Origin: Roseomonas acroporae
GTDB lineage: Bacteria > Pseudomonadota > Alphaproteobacteria > Acetobacterales > Acetobacteraceae
DNA: 60,298 nucleotides
Assembly (NCBI RefSeq): GCF_023223525.1
Contig: NZ_JALPRX010000031.1
Coordinates: 1-60,298, forward strand
Direction of reading: 5' to 3'
Part shown: in pieces, positions 33,255 through 44,785 of the stretch
How positions within the stretch are numbered: the first letter of the stretch is position 1
How the letters are laid out: each line of letters starts with the position of its first letter
Notes under the pieces: model-generated
The model's database searches: none
Told to the model about the DNA's origin: nothing
What the model saw: only the letters and a program-made list of their open reading frames with translations
Made by a program: the position numbers and the translations under genes

Positions 33255-33743
33255 GTCGTGGGCTGGGCGGGCGGGGATCGGTTCACGGCAGAATTCCGGG
33301 GATTGGGAGGCGCGGCGGCGCACCGGCGGTGCGCGGCACCGCGCCGGCAGGGGGGGCGGAGGGCGGACCGGGAGGCGGGAGGGCGGGTGCGCCGCGTGTC
33401 CCCCGCGGGTCCGCCCGGCCGGCCGCCGCCCTGGAGGGCAACCGGGCGGGCAGCCGTGCGGGCAACCGGGCGGGCAGCCGGGCAGGGGCCGCCCGACGGT
33501 CCGGCAGGCGGGCCGGGCGCGGGGCGGGCGGGAGCGGCGATGGCGGGGGCCCGGCCGGCGGGGCCGGAACGCCGGATCCGCCGGGGGCCGCGAACGCCGG
33601 GATCGCCTTCGAGCGTGACCGCATGCGGCGCCGTGGGTACAGCCTGCCTCTGTGCGTTGCAACATGAAACGCCACGCGCCCCCGCCGCCCCCGCGTCGGC
33701 CGCCCCCTGCGCCGGTTGTCCCCTGCGTCGGTCGCCCCTTGCG
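33255..33743. other. GC-rich spacer with a 12-base repeat, no gene
   Basis: Nearly 500 bases of extremely GC-rich sequence with long Arg/Pro/Gly-rich open frames on both strands, which I regard as compositional. A 12-base unit (GGGCAACCGGGC alternating with GGGCAGCCGKGC) is repeated four times at 33436-33483. Confidence 0.5.
33436..33483. repeat. 12-base tandem repeat, four copies
   Basis: GGGCAACCGGGC, GGGCAGCCGTGC, GGGCAACCGGGC, GGGCAGCCGGGC in direct succession, so the higher-order unit is 24 bases in two copies. Lies in the spacer between the tail cassette and the membrane protein gene. Confidence 0.85.
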
Positions 33744-34118
33744 TCAGCCGCCGCTGACGACGAGGCCGCCCGCGGCGATCGTCACGCTGCCCGCGGCCGG
33801 CACCGGCACCGGCTGCGACAGGGCCGACCAGCTCAGCGCGTTGCCGCCGGCGGCGGCGTCGAACAGGCCGAGATGCGTCAGCGTGCCCGCGGCGGCGGTG
33901 AAGGAGAAGACGAGCGCCGCGCCGTTCTGCTGCACCCCGTCGCCGGTGAAGGCCACGGGCTGGCGGGCATAGCCGGCGCCCACCGGCTCCCCGGTCAGGC
34001 CGGCGGCGGCGGTGCCGCCGGTGCCGAGGGCGGCGAACACCGCGCTCGGCGCCGCGGGGACCCTGCCGCACAGGGTGCGCGCCAGGAGGCTGCGGGCGTA
34101 GTCGGTCAGCACAGTCAT
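33744..34118 (-). CDS. small phage tail-fibre-associated protein
   Basis: Protein of 124 residues, beta-rich and low in charge: MTVLTDYARSLLARTLCG, then TGEPVGAGYARQPVAFT near residues 41-57, FTAAAGTLTHLGLFDAAAGG near residues 73-92, and a C-terminus SVTIAAGGLVVSGG. This pattern (a short helix, then a beta-sandwich with LTHLGLFDA) is the one seen in small proteins encoded beside tail fibres in prophages of alphaproteobacteria. Last gene of the cassette, with AGGAG ten bases before the ATG. Its exact virion role is not known. Confidence 0.6.
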   Translation of the reverse strand: MTVLTDYARSLLARTLCGRVPAAPSAVFAALGTGGTAAAGLTGEPVGAGYARQPVAFTGDGVQQNGAALVFSFTAAAGTLTHLGLFDAAAGGNALSWSALSQPVPVPAAGSVTIAAGGLVVSGG

Positions 34119-34188
34119 GCGGGCATATCTCCTGCCGGCCGCGTGGCGGCGCCTGGGGCGTTGGCGTTGGTGTCGTCGGGGCGCGGGC

Positions 34189-34989
34189 TCAGACGTTGAA
34201 CCAGTCCGTCCAGAGCCTGTCGCGCAGCGACGCCGTCTCGGTGTCGGTGCTGTAGCGGTTGACGGTCAGGTACTCCCCGATGGTGCAGTCCGCGGGGAGC
34301 GAAGGGGCGGCTTCGCCATCCTTGAAGCGCCCGCCGAGCGTCAGCCGCGACAGGCTCGCGAGGCTGCTGTTGGCGAGTGTGCTGGCGCTCCACGTCGTCA
34401 CGGTGCCGGTGCCGCCGAGCTGGTACTTCGCGTCGACGTACAGGTTCGTCCCGTCGCTGCGCATGACGACCACCATGCGGGTGCCCGTGGTGATGCCCAC
34501 GGGGAAGTTGATGTTGACGCCGTTGCCGCGGCGCGCGAACACGCTGGCGGAGGTGAAGGTGAACAGCCCGTAGCGGTCGTTGCCGGCGGCCGAGCCGGGG
34601 GCGCCGAGGTCCCACACCGCCTGCGAGGCGTTGCTCGACGCGGAGATGAACGCGCACGCGAAGGTGCAGGGCAGCACCCCGCCGAAGTCCGCCAGCAGGC
34701 CCGCGTCGTTGACCAGCAGGTGCTGCGCCGAGGCGGAGGCGAACCTGATGCCGTCCCGCCCGGTCGGGAAGGCGCCGGCGGAGACGGTCGGCCGGCTGGC
34801 CGCGGTGGCCTGCGCCAGGTTGCGCCCGGCCGGCCCCTTGTCGGCCCAGGCCGAGACGGCGCCCGAGGCGAGGGTGACGGAGGCGGCGTCGTTGGCCGCG
34901 TACCAGTCGCGCAGGTTGCTGCCGAAGAGGGCGGCGGCCCATGGCGTGGCCGCCGCCGGAAGGGGCACGAAGCCCAGGCCCGGCAGCAT
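34189..34989 (-). CDS. phage structural protein with LamG/concanavalin-like fold
   Basis: Protein of 266 residues. After a short N-terminus (MLPGLGFVPLPAAATPWAAA) it has the pattern WYAANDAASVTLASGAVSAW then DKGPAGRNLAQATAASRPT, typical of LamG-like domains in phage tail and baseplate decoration proteins. A second half, GRFKDGEAAPSLPADCTIGE with a final helix, completes the domain. The start overlaps the stop of the tail-spike gene by one base (TGATG), so translation is coupled. Such domains bind carbohydrate or cap the spike. Confidence 0.68.
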   Translation of the reverse strand: MLPGLGFVPLPAAATPWAAALFGSNLRDWYAANDAASVTLASGAVSAWADKGPAGRNLAQATAASRPTVSAGAFPTGRDGIRFASASAQHLLVNDAGLLADFGGVLPCTFACAFISASSNASQAVWDLGAPGSAAGNDRYGLFTFTSASVFARRGNGVNINFPVGITTGTRMVVVMRSDGTNLYVDAKYQLGGTGTVTTWSASTLANSSLASLSRLTLGGRFKDGEAAPSLPADCTIGEYLTVNRYSTDTETASLRDRLWTDWFNV

Positions 34990-37900
34990 CAGGCGAGGCT
35001 CGTCGCGACGGCGATGGCGCTGGCGCCGCCGTCGAAGGTCGAGAGGGTGACGAGCGTCCTGCCGCTGGCCGCCGTGTTCACCGTGCCCTTGAGCGTGACG
35101 CCGGCGGCGCCCGTCAGCGCCCGCCCGCCGGTGCCGTCCTGGGTGTAGAGGATCTGGCAGCACCAGGCGGTGGCGCCGGCGGGCAGGTTGGCCGGCAGGC
35201 CGAGCGCGCGCGTGGCGCCGACGCCCGAGGTGGCGAGCAGGGTGAACATGTTGCCCGCGGTGCTGTCGAGCGCCACGGTGGCCGCGTCGGTCAGCGCCAC
35301 CGCCACCTCCGACATGCCCTGGCGCGCCAGGGTCAGCGGCAGCTTCACCATGCCGCCGTACTTGTTGAGGTTCAGCACGCCCTTGGTGGCGGGCGTCGCG
35401 GTGACGAAGCTTTCCATCACCACCTCGCCGGCGGTGTCGGCATAGGCCGTGAGGCTCTGCCCCGCGCTGCCCTTCACCGTCACCGAGCTGTCGATGGCGG
35501 GCTGGTACTTCGGCAGGACGCCGGTGAAGTTGACGTAGGTGACGGTGCCCGTCGCGTTGATCGAGGCGTCGCCGGTCCAGTTGCCCGAGGTGTCGTTGTC
35601 GGTCAGGGTGATGCCGGTGCCGGCGCCGGCGGCGAGGTAGAAGGCGTAGCGCTGCGAGGTGGTGCCGTCGTCGTTGCCGATGCGGCAGCGGCGGATCGCG
35701 AAGCCGCCGACGCCCGCCGCGGCGTAGACGCCGTCGTAGGCGCCGCCCGTGCTGCGGCTGTTGCGGGCGATGGTCACGGCCTCGATGGCGATGCCGGTGC
35801 CGCCCTCCAGGCGCACGCCCTCCTGCACGTTCTGGCCGATGTAGCCGCCGCTCCAGCGCACCGAGCGCAGGGCCGGCCGCCCGTCGCCGTAATTGACCGC
35901 CTTGCAGCGCAGCCCGACCAGCCCGTTGTAGCTCGACCAGCACTGGCCGAGGCGCAGCGTGCCGATCACGCCGCCCAGCGTGGCGTCGAGCACGAACCCG
36001 TCGCCGCCGCAGCTGTCGGGCGCGACGTTCTCCATGTAGAGGTACTGCACGCCGCCGTCGGGCGGGTCGATCAGCACGCCGGTGTTGGGCTCGGTGATCT
36101 GCACCGAGCGCATGTCCTCGCCGCCCGAGGCGCGGATGCGCAGCCCGGTGCTCGCCGTCTTCGTCCCGGTGAAGCCCTTGTTCGAGATGTAGAGGTCGCG
36201 CGCCAGCGTGCCGCCGCCCATGCCGTTCCAGGTGGCGCCGTAGGCGGCGGTGCCGGCGGTGCGGTCGCGGTCGATCAGCAGCCCGGTGCCGCTGAAGCAG
36301 TGCATGAACAGGTCGTTCAGCCGGACGTCCCAGCAGCCGAGAAGCTGCACCAGGTCGGCGAAGTTGCAGACCGAGACCTTGTCGAGGCGCGTGCCGAAGT
36401 TGCACCGCGTGAGCCTGACGGCGACGCCGGTGCTGCCCTGGCCGTAGAAGCCGGCCGCCTGGCGGCCGGCGCCGGCCTCCACCGCCAGCCGCTCCAGGCC
36501 GCAATGGTAGTCGTCGGTGAAGCTGATGCCGTTGCCGGCGGCGGCGGTGAAGCGCAGCACGGTGCTGTTGGCGCTCTCGCCCACCAGGGTCACGCGGCTC
36601 GTGGCCGGCATGGCGAGCGCCGAGGCCATGACGTAGATGCCGGCGGGCACCAGCAGCCTGCCGCCGCCGCGCCCGGCGAGATAGGCGATCGCCTTGCCGA
36701 AGGCCGCGACGTTGTCGGTGGAATTGTTGCCCGAGGCGCCGAAGTCGAGCACCGAGACGCTCTCGCGCAGCTTGTCCGCGCTGGTGCGCGTCACCGCGCC
36801 GGTGCCGGACTGCGTGAAGGAGCCGCCGCCGCCGCCGGCATTGGCGTCCACGTACTGCTTGGTGGCGGCGTGCAGCGCCGCGGTCGGGTCGCCGGCGAGG
36901 GTCAGCGGCCCGGTCATGGTGTCCCCGCCGCGCAGCGCCGGCTCGCCCCAGGCGCCGGTGGCGCCGGCGAACACCTCCATCCGGTCGGTGTCGGTGTTGT
37001 AGCGGAACTGGCCCTTGACGGGGGATGCGGGGCGCGCGGCGGTGCCGCCGGCCGGCATGGCGGCGGCCGGCGAGAGCGCGCCGGGCGCGCTGCCGCCGCC
37101 CGAGACGACGAAGTCCGGGCCGCGCCAGCTCGCCGTGTCGATCGCGACGATGGTGCCGGAGGCCAGCACGACGTTGTCGCCGAGCAGCCCGTCGGCCCGG
37201 TCCGCCGCCGCGGCGCGCGCGGTCTGCAGCCCCTCCATGAGCACGCGCGTGCAGGTGCCCGAGGCGCGCAGCGTCGCGCCGCCGGCGCCGGCCACGGCGC
37301 AGCCGCTGAAGCGGGCATCGGCCAGCCCGTCCTCGATGCGCACCCCGTCCAGACTCGGCGCCGCGACCACCAGGTCGCGGCACAGCACGGCGGCGGCGGC
37401 GCGCAGGTGCAGGCCGACCGCCGCGCCGCTGACCGTGACGTCGGCGAGGCGCTGGCCGGCGCCGTTCGCGGCGGCGACGGTGCCGTCGAAGTAGAGCCCG
37501 CGCGCGCCGCGCTGCACGACGCTCATCGCCACCGAGGCGCCGCTGGCCGGGACGTAGCCGTTCGCGAACTGGATGGCGGCGCCGCCCGAGGCGAAGCTCC
37601 ACCGGCTGGCATCCTGCGCCACGCCGTTGACGCTGACCGAGACCTCGCTCCTGAGGAAGGCCCTGGCCGGCAGGGTGAAGGCGGCGGCGCCGGTGGCCAC
37701 GGCGGTGCCGCTCGTGGCGTCGGCGCCGTCGAAGCCGAGGTCGGCCCAGAGGATGTCGGCGGCGCCGGCATAGGCGGCGGCGCCGAACAGCCGCGCGCCG
37801 GTGCCGCGCAGGTGGCTGATCTCGCCGTTGCGCGGCCCGGTGCCGCCCGCCGCCTCCGGCTTCGCGACGAGGGCGCCCCAGCAGCTCGTGAACAGCACGC

Positions 37901-38579
37901 GGCTGACCACGAAGCGCTGCGCGTCGGTCAGCCAGAGGGCCGCGTGCACCGCGCGCAGCCGGCGGCCGGCGGCGGCGGCGCCCGGCAGGGCGCGGTCCAG
38001 CGTCACCGCGCCGCCCGTGGCCGCCGTGGCGAGGGCGAGGTGCCAGTCGCCGCTGTCGAGTTCCACTGCCACGGTCATGCGTGCCTGGATGCCGCTGCCC
38101 GAGGCCACGGCGAGGCTCGTGGCGCCCGTCGCGGCGGCGGTGGCGAGCGTGGTCTGGCGCGGCAGGGCCAGCGTGCCGTCCTCCAGCTCGAGGTTGTGCA
38201 GCTGCGGCCGGAGGCCGCTCAGCTTGAGGATGTAGGCGGCGCCGGCGCGGGCGCGCAGCGTGGCGCCGTTGCCCTCCAGCGTGTGGCCGCCGGTGATCGT
38301 CAGCTCGCCCACCACGTAGGTGCGGCCGCGCGTCAGCTCCACCCGGCTGCCCGCCGCCAGCGCGGCGACGAAGGCCGCGGTGTCGTCCGTGACGCCGTCG
38401 CCGGTGGCGCCGAAGTCGCGCACGTGCACCAGGCGCTCGCCGGTCACGCCGGCGCGCAGCTGCGCCACCGTCGCGCGGCGTGTCTCGGCGCCGCTGCCGT
38501 TGCCCTGCACGATCGGGGCGAGGTCGGTGTCGCTCAGCGTGCTCGCCGAAGGCAGGTCGGTGATCTTGGCATCGGCCAT
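34989..38579 (-). CDS. phage tail-spike protein with two pectate-lyase-type beta-helix modules
   Basis: Virion protein of 1196 residues. The N-terminal MADAKITDLPSASTLSDTDL is the usual particle-binding opening of tail proteins. A first beta-helix begins at VHVRDFGATGDGVTDDTAAF (about residues 51-70) and ends near residue 500. A linker with the tail-collar motif GDTMTGPLTLAGDPTAALHA and KQYVDANAGGGGG (about 545-580) leads to a second beta-helix that begins at VSVLDFGASGNNSTDNVAAF (about 605-625) and runs to near 1040, followed by a beta-rich C-terminal domain. Both start sequences are the pectate-lyase superfamily signature of spikes that bind and cleave surface polysaccharide. Two such modules in one chain are uncommon. 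Confidence 0.85.
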   Translation of the reverse strand: MADAKITDLPSASTLSDTDLAPIVQGNGSGAETRRATVAQLRAGVTGERLVHVRDFGATGDGVTDDTAAFVAALAAGSRVELTRGRTYVVGELTITGGHTLEGNGATLRARAGAAYILKLSGLRPQLHNLELEDGTLALPRQTTLATAAATGATSLAVASGSGIQARMTVAVELDSGDWHLALATAATGGAVTLDRALPGAAAAGRRLRAVHAALWLTDAQRFVVSRVLFTSCWGALVAKPEAAGGTGPRNGEISHLRGTGARLFGAAAYAGAADILWADLGFDGADATSGTAVATGAAAFTLPARAFLRSEVSVSVNGVAQDASRWSFASGGAAIQFANGYVPASGASVAMSVVQRGARGLYFDGTVAAANGAGQRLADVTVSGAAVGLHLRAAAAVLCRDLVVAAPSLDGVRIEDGLADARFSGCAVAGAGGATLRASGTCTRVLMEGLQTARAAAADRADGLLGDNVVLASGTIVAIDTASWRGPDFVVSGGGSAPGALSPAAAMPAGGTAARPASPVKGQFRYNTDTDRMEVFAGATGAWGEPALRGGDTMTGPLTLAGDPTAALHAATKQYVDANAGGGGGSFTQSGTGAVTRTSADKLRESVSVLDFGASGNNSTDNVAAFGKAIAYLAGRGGGRLLVPAGIYVMASALAMPATSRVTLVGESANSTVLRFTAAAGNGISFTDDYHCGLERLAVEAGAGRQAAGFYGQGSTGVAVRLTRCNFGTRLDKVSVCNFADLVQLLGCWDVRLNDLFMHCFSGTGLLIDRDRTAGTAAYGATWNGMGGGTLARDLYISNKGFTGTKTASTGLRIRASGGEDMRSVQITEPNTGVLIDPPDGGVQYLYMENVAPDSCGGDGFVLDATLGGVIGTLRLGQCWSSYNGLVGLRCKAVNYGDGRPALRSVRWSGGYIGQNVQEGVRLEGGTGIAIEAVTIARNSRSTGGAYDGVYAAAGVGGFAIRRCRIGNDDGTTSQRYAFYLAAGAGTGITLTDNDTSGNWTGDASINATGTVTYVNFTGVLPKYQPAIDSSVTVKGSAGQSLTAYADTAGEVVMESFVTATPATKGVLNLNKYGGMVKLPLTLARQGMSEVAVALTDAATVALDSTAGNMFTLLATSGVGATRALGLPANLPAGATAWCCQILYTQDGTGGRALTGAAGVTLKGTVNTAASGRTLVTLSTFDGGASAIAVATSLA

Positions 38580-38675
38580 GGGTCGGTGAATCCTCGTGTC
38601 GGGATCGCCGTGGGGCGGCAGGGGTGGCGTCGGGGGAAGGGAGAGGGCGTCGGCGGTGCCCGGCGCGGCGGCCGG

Positions 38676-39071
38676 TCAGACCAGCAGCGTGCCGCCGTTC
38701 TGGAGCAGCAGCCGCCCGCCCGCCTGGTGCAGCACCGCCGGCCGCGCGACGGCGAAGCCGGCGGCGGCGGCGAGCGAAAGGGCGAAAAGGTGGCTCGACG
38801 TGGCGAGGCCGGCCTGCCCGGTCGGCGCGTCGTCGAGCACGAGGCGGCCGCCGAGGCTGGTGCCGGGCGGCGGCAGCGCGTGCACCGGCGTCAGGGCGAC
38901 GCTGTCGGCCGTGTGCAGCACGATCACGTCGCCGATCTGCAGCGTGTTCCATGCCGTGTCGAAGTAGCCGACCGCCATCACCGCGGCCTGCGGCTCGGCG
39001 GTGCGGTAGTGCCAGAGGGTGAAGCCGTTCCCCTGCGCGAGGACCGTGAGGTTGTGCGGGTCGAAGGCCAT
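38676..39071 (-). CDS. phage tail-region protein of unknown role
   Basis: Protein of 131 residues opening MAFDPHNLTVLAQGNGFTLW and HYRTAEPQAAVMAVGYFDTA, a pattern common in genes just before tail fibres of prophages in alphaproteobacteria. The middle QIGDVIVLHTADSV and the C-terminal LLLQNGGTLLV suggest a small beta barrel. First gene of the minus-strand cassette, 96 bases before the tail spike. Function not known; possibly an adaptor between baseplate and spike. Confidence 0.6.
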   Translation of the reverse strand: MAFDPHNLTVLAQGNGFTLWHYRTAEPQAAVMAVGYFDTAWNTLQIGDVIVLHTADSVALTPVHALPPPGTSLGGRLVLDDAPTGQAGLATSSHLFALSLAAAAGFAVARPAVLHQAGGRLLLQNGGTLLV

Positions 39072-39304
39072 GGGTCGCTCAGCCGCCGGTGCGCGCCGGC
39101 ACGGCGCGGTCGCGCGCGGCACGCGCGGGCGCACCGGTGCCGCGGCACCGGTGGGGCAGGGTCGCGGACATGCGGATCCTCCTCGGGCGGCGCGCCGCTT
39201 CCGGTGCCGGAAGGGTGCGCCGCCACGCTGGAACGATGCGGGACGGGGGGAGGGGGGACGCGCCGGGCGCAGTTCGCCCGGTGGCAGACCCCGTTTGCCG
39301 GAAC

Positions 39305-39327
39305 TTTTTCCCCATGTCAAGGAAAAA
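39305..39327. promoter_or_regulatory. AT-rich inverted repeat upstream of the polyamine importer
   Basis: Arms TTTTTCC and GGAAAAA with a nine-base spacer, in an AT-rich patch about 150 bases before the receptor gene start. Candidate operator or terminator-like structure; orientation not decidable. Confidence 0.35.
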
Positions 39328-39341
39328 TATCCTAGTTGCTA

Positions 39342-39379
39342 CCGCCCCGCCGCCCCGCCGCCCCGCCGCCCCGCCGCCG
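39342..39379. repeat. 8-base CCGCCCCG microsatellite
   Basis: Four and a half direct copies of CCGCCCCG, followed by CCG triplets. Probably prone to slippage; situated upstream of the receptor gene. Confidence 0.85.
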
Positions 39380-39476
39380 CCCGCGTCCTGCCCGCCTTCA
39401 CCGCCACGCGGCACGTCGCGGTCCCGCGAAGCGTATCCTACGATCCGGCCACGCAGCGCCCCGCCGCAGGAGTCCG

Positions 39477-40682
39477 ATGCCGGCTGCCGCCCCCCTCCGC
39501 CGCCCGACGCGCCGCGCCGGGACCGCCACCCGGGCCCGTCCCCGGAGCCGCTGGCTCCCGCCGGGCGCGGCCCTGGCGGCGCGGCGGCTCCGCCTGCTTC
39601 TCCTGCTGTCCGCCTGCTGCCTGACGGTGCCGGCCCGGGCCGGGGTCGAGGCGGAGGCGGGCACGGTCAACGTCTACAACTGGTCCGACTACATCGACCC
39701 CGCCGTGCTGGAGCGCTTCACGCGCGAGACCGCGCTGCGCGTGCGCTACGACGTGTTCGACAGCCTGGAGACGCTGGAGGGGAAGCTCTCCGCCGGCCGC
39801 TCCGGCTACGACCTGGTGGTGCCGACCGCCGAGCCGACCTTCGCGCGCCTGCTGCGCGCCGGCGCGCTGCGCCCGCTCGACCGCGCCCGCATCCCGAACT
39901 GGCGCAACCTCGACCCCGCGCTGATGGCGCGCGTCGCGACCGTCGATCCCGGCAACCGGCACGGCGCGATCTATCTCTGGGGCACGGTCGGGCTGGCGAT
40001 CCGCCCCGACCGCGTGCGGGCGCTGGCGCCGGACGCGCCGCAGGACAGCCTCGACCTGCTGCTGCGCCCGGAGAACGCCGCGCGCCTCGCGCGCTGCGGC
40101 ATCCAGGTGATGGACAGCGCGACCGACGTGCTGCCGAGCGTGCTGCGCTGGCTCGGCCGCCCGCCCGGCAGCGCCGCGCCGGCCGACCTGCGCGACGCCG
40201 AGGCGGCGCTGCTGGCGATCCGCCCCCATGTGCGCGCGATCAACTCCGCCGGCATGATCGACGCGCTGGCGACCGGCGAGATCTGCCTCGCCCTCGCCTA
40301 TTCCGGCGACGCGATCCAGGCGGCGGCGCGGGCGCGCGAGGCGGGGCGCGGCGTGGTGCTGCGCTACGTGGCGCCGCGCGAGGGCGCGCAGCTCTCCTTC
40401 GACATGCTGGCCGTGCCGGCCGACGCGCCGAACCCGGAGGGCGCCGAGCGGCTGATCGACTTCCTGCTGCGCCCCGAGATCATGGCCGCGATCACCAGCC
40501 GCGTGCGCTACCCCAACGCCGTGCCGGCTTCGCGGCCGCTGGTGGTGCCCGAGGTGCGCGACGACCCCGATGTCTGGCCCTCGGCCGAGGCGCTGTCGCG
40601 CGGCTTCGTGGTGGGCACGCTGCCGGCCGCGGCGGAGCGGCCGCGCATGCGGCTCTGGACCCGCTTCAAGGCCGGGCGCTGA
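39477..40682 (+). CDS. polyamine ABC transporter substrate-binding protein, PotD/PotF-like
   Basis: Periplasmic receptor of 401 residues. A long, arginine-rich leader is followed by the hydrophobic segment and cleavage site (RLLLLLSACCLTVPARAGVE, about residues 39-58). The mature part opens VNVYNWSDYIDPAVLERF, the hallmark of PotD/PotF proteins, and keeps SDAIDGEICLAL-type features (IDALATGEICLALAYSGDAI near residues 260-279) that contact the polyamine. AGGAG lies five bases before the ATG. First gene of a four-gene importer operon. Confidence 0.87.
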   Translation: MPAAAPLRRPTRRAGTATRARPRSRWLPPGAALAARRLRLLLLLSACCLTVPARAGVEAEAGTVNVYNWSDYIDPAVLERFTRETALRVRYDVFDSLETLEGKLSAGRSGYDLVVPTAEPTFARLLRAGALRPLDRARIPNWRNLDPALMARVATVDPGNRHGAIYLWGTVGLAIRPDRVRALAPDAPQDSLDLLLRPENAARLARCGIQVMDSATDVLPSVLRWLGRPPGSAAPADLRDAEAALLAIRPHVRAINSAGMIDALATGEICLALAYSGDAIQAAARAREAGRGVVLRYVAPREGAQLSFDMLAVPADAPNPEGAERLIDFLLRPEIMAAITSRVRYPNAVPASRPLVVPEVRDDPDVWPSAEALSRGFVVGTLPAAAERPRMRLWTRFKAGR

Positions 40683-40690
40683 ATCGGTCG

Positions 40691-41829
<1,139 letters not shown>

Positions 41830-41830
<1 letters not shown>

Positions 41831-42696
41831 TGCGACGCTTCCGCGCCCTGGTGCTGCTGCCGCCCGCCCTCTGGCTGGTGCTGTTCGTGGCGGTGCCGCT
41901 GCTGGTGGTGCTCGGCATCGCTCTCTCCTCCCCAGGCGAGGGCATGCCGCCCTTCGACCCCCCCCTCTCGCGTGAGGCTGGCGCCTGGGCCTGGCGCGGC
42001 ACGGCCGGGAACTTCGCCGCCCTGGCCGAGGACCCGTTCTACGGCCTCGCCTTCCTGCGCTCCCTGCGCGTCGCCGGGCTGACCGCCGGGCTCTGCCTGC
42101 TGCTCGCCTACCCGATGGCGCTGGCGATCGCCGCCGCCCCGCCGCGCCGCCGCCCGCTGCTGCTGCTGGCCGTGCTGCTGCCCTTCTGGACCGGGCTGCT
42201 GCTGCGCCTCGCCGCCTGGATCGGCCTGCTGCGCGACAGCGGCTGGGTGAACGGCGTGCTGCTCGCGCTCGGCCTGACCGAGGAGCCGCTGCGGCTGCTC
42301 TACTCGGAGCCGGCCATGCTGCTCGGCATGACGCATGCCTACCTGCCCTTCGCGGTGCTGCCGCTCTACGCGACGCTCGCCCGGCGCGACCCGGCGCTGG
42401 AGGAGGCGGCGGCCGATCTCGGCGCGTCGCGCTGGACGGTGTTCCGCACCGTCACCCTGCCGCTCTCCGCCCCCGGCGCCGCGGCCGCCTTCCTGCTGGT
42501 GTTCATCCCGGCGGCGGGCGAATTCGTGATCCCCGAGCTGCTCGGCCCGCCCGAGGCGCAGCTCGTCGGCCGGGTGCTGTGGACGGAGTTCTTCACCATC
42601 CGCGACTGGCCGCGCGCCGCCGCCCTGGCCGTGGCGCTGCTCGCCCTGCTGATCCTGCCCGTGGCGCTGTTCCAGCGTCTGGAGGAACGGCGGTGA
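41830..42696 (+). CDS. polyamine ABC transporter permease, PotB/PotH-like
   Basis: Inner-membrane permease of 288 residues with about six segments. The PotH-type loop is LEEAAADLGASRWTVFRTVT near residues 190-210, followed by PLSAPGAAAAFLLVFIPAAGEFVIPELLG. The ATG overlaps the stop of the ATPase gene (TGATG), so translation is coupled. It pairs with the PotI-like permease that follows. Confidence 0.89.
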
Positions 42697-42736
42697 GGGG
42701 CCGGGCCGCGCGGCGCGCGGCGGCAGGGGGCGGGCC

Positions 42737-43549
42737 ATGAGGTGGGGCCTCGCCCTCGGCCTCGCCTTCCTCTACGCGCCGATCCTGCTGCTGGTGGCCT
42801 ACGCCTTCAGCGGCGGGCCGACGCCGTTCGAGTGGGGCGGCTTCTCCCTGCGCTGGTTCGCCGCCCTGGCCGCCGACGAGCGCATCCTGGAGGCCGCCTG
42901 GCTCTCCCTGCGCATCGCCGCCGGCGCCGCGACTCTGGGCACCGTGCTCGGCGCGCTGGCCGGCTACGCGCTGGCCCGCCTCGGCCGCTTCCCCGGGCGC
43001 GGCGCCTTCGGCGCGCTGCTCGGCACGCCGCTGGTGCTGCCCGACATCGTCACCGGCCTCTCGCTGCTGCTGTTCCTCGTCGCCGTCCAGGCCGGGCTGC
43101 AAGGGGTGTTCGGCTGGGCGCCGGCGCGCGGCGCCGCCACCCTGCTGCTCGCCCATGCGACGATCGGCGCCGCCTACGCCGCCGTGGTGGTGCAGGGGCG
43201 GCTGGCCGGGATGGAGGCGGCGCTGGAGGAGGCGGCGCGGGACCTCGGCGCCGGCCCCGGCACGGCCTTCCTCACCGTCACCCTGCCGCTGCTGGCCCCG
43301 GCGCTGGCCGCCGCCTGGCTGCTCGGCTTCACCCTCTCGCTCGACGACGTGGTGGTGGCGAGCTTCGTCTCGGGGCCGGACGCCACCACCCTGCCCATGG
43401 TGCTGTTCTCGGCGCTGCGCCTGGGCCTGACGCCGGAGGTGAACGCGTTGGCGGCGGTGCTGCTGGCGGCGCTGGGCGGCGGCCTCGGCATGGCTGCCCT
43501 GATCCTGGACCGGCTTGCGCGGGTTGAAGGCGCCCCCCACGGCGGCTAG
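42737..43549 (+). CDS. polyamine ABC transporter permease, PotC/PotI-like
   Basis: Inner-membrane permease of 270 residues with about six segments. Loop MEAALEEAARDLGAGPGTAF near residues 155-174 and then TLPLLAPALAAAWLLGFTLS and LDDVVVASFVSGP match PotI, including the DDVVV stretch of this subfamily. Last gene of the importer operon; 36 bases separate it from the aminotransferase. Confidence 0.89.
   Translation: MRWGLALGLAFLYAPILLLVAYAFSGGPTPFEWGGFSLRWFAALAADERILEAAWLSLRIAAGAATLGTVLGALAGYALARLGRFPGRGAFGALLGTPLVLPDIVTGLSLLLFLVAVQAGLQGVFGWAPARGAATLLLAHATIGAAYAAVVVQGRLAGMEAALEEAARDLGAGPGTAFLTVTLPLLAPALAAAWLLGFTLSLDDVVVASFVSGPDATTLPMVLFSALRLGLTPEVNALAAVLLAALGGGLGMAALILDRLARVEGAPHGG

Positions 43550-44785
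<1,236 letters not shown>

Larger units (their letters stand above)
39072..39476. other. spacer between tail cassette and polyamine importer
   Basis: About 400 bases between divergent units. It holds an AT-rich inverted repeat TTTTTCC (39305-39311) / GGAAAAA (39321-39327) and, beginning at 39342, an 8-base CCGCCCCG repeat in four and a half copies. No gene is supported. The AT-rich part is the likely promoter zone for either direction. Confidence 0.5.

Noticed and set aside
33436-33483. Possible CRISPR-like array
   Set aside because: Units are contiguous 12-base repeats without spacers, and no cas genes are present.
30213-33665. Minus-strand open frame of 1150 codons spanning the flavin-reductase and membrane-protein region
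   Set aside because: Out of frame with the membrane protein on the same strand and dominated by Pro/Arg/Ala; no start signal.
33744-39071. Intact prophage
   Set aside because: Only distal tail genes are present. Integrase, capsid, terminase, portal and lysis genes are missing from the window.
34941-39335. Plus-strand open frame of 1464 codons opposite the tail-spike cassette
   Set aside because: Low-complexity antisense translation. The tail-spike on the minus strand has recognisable family signatures and coupled neighbours.
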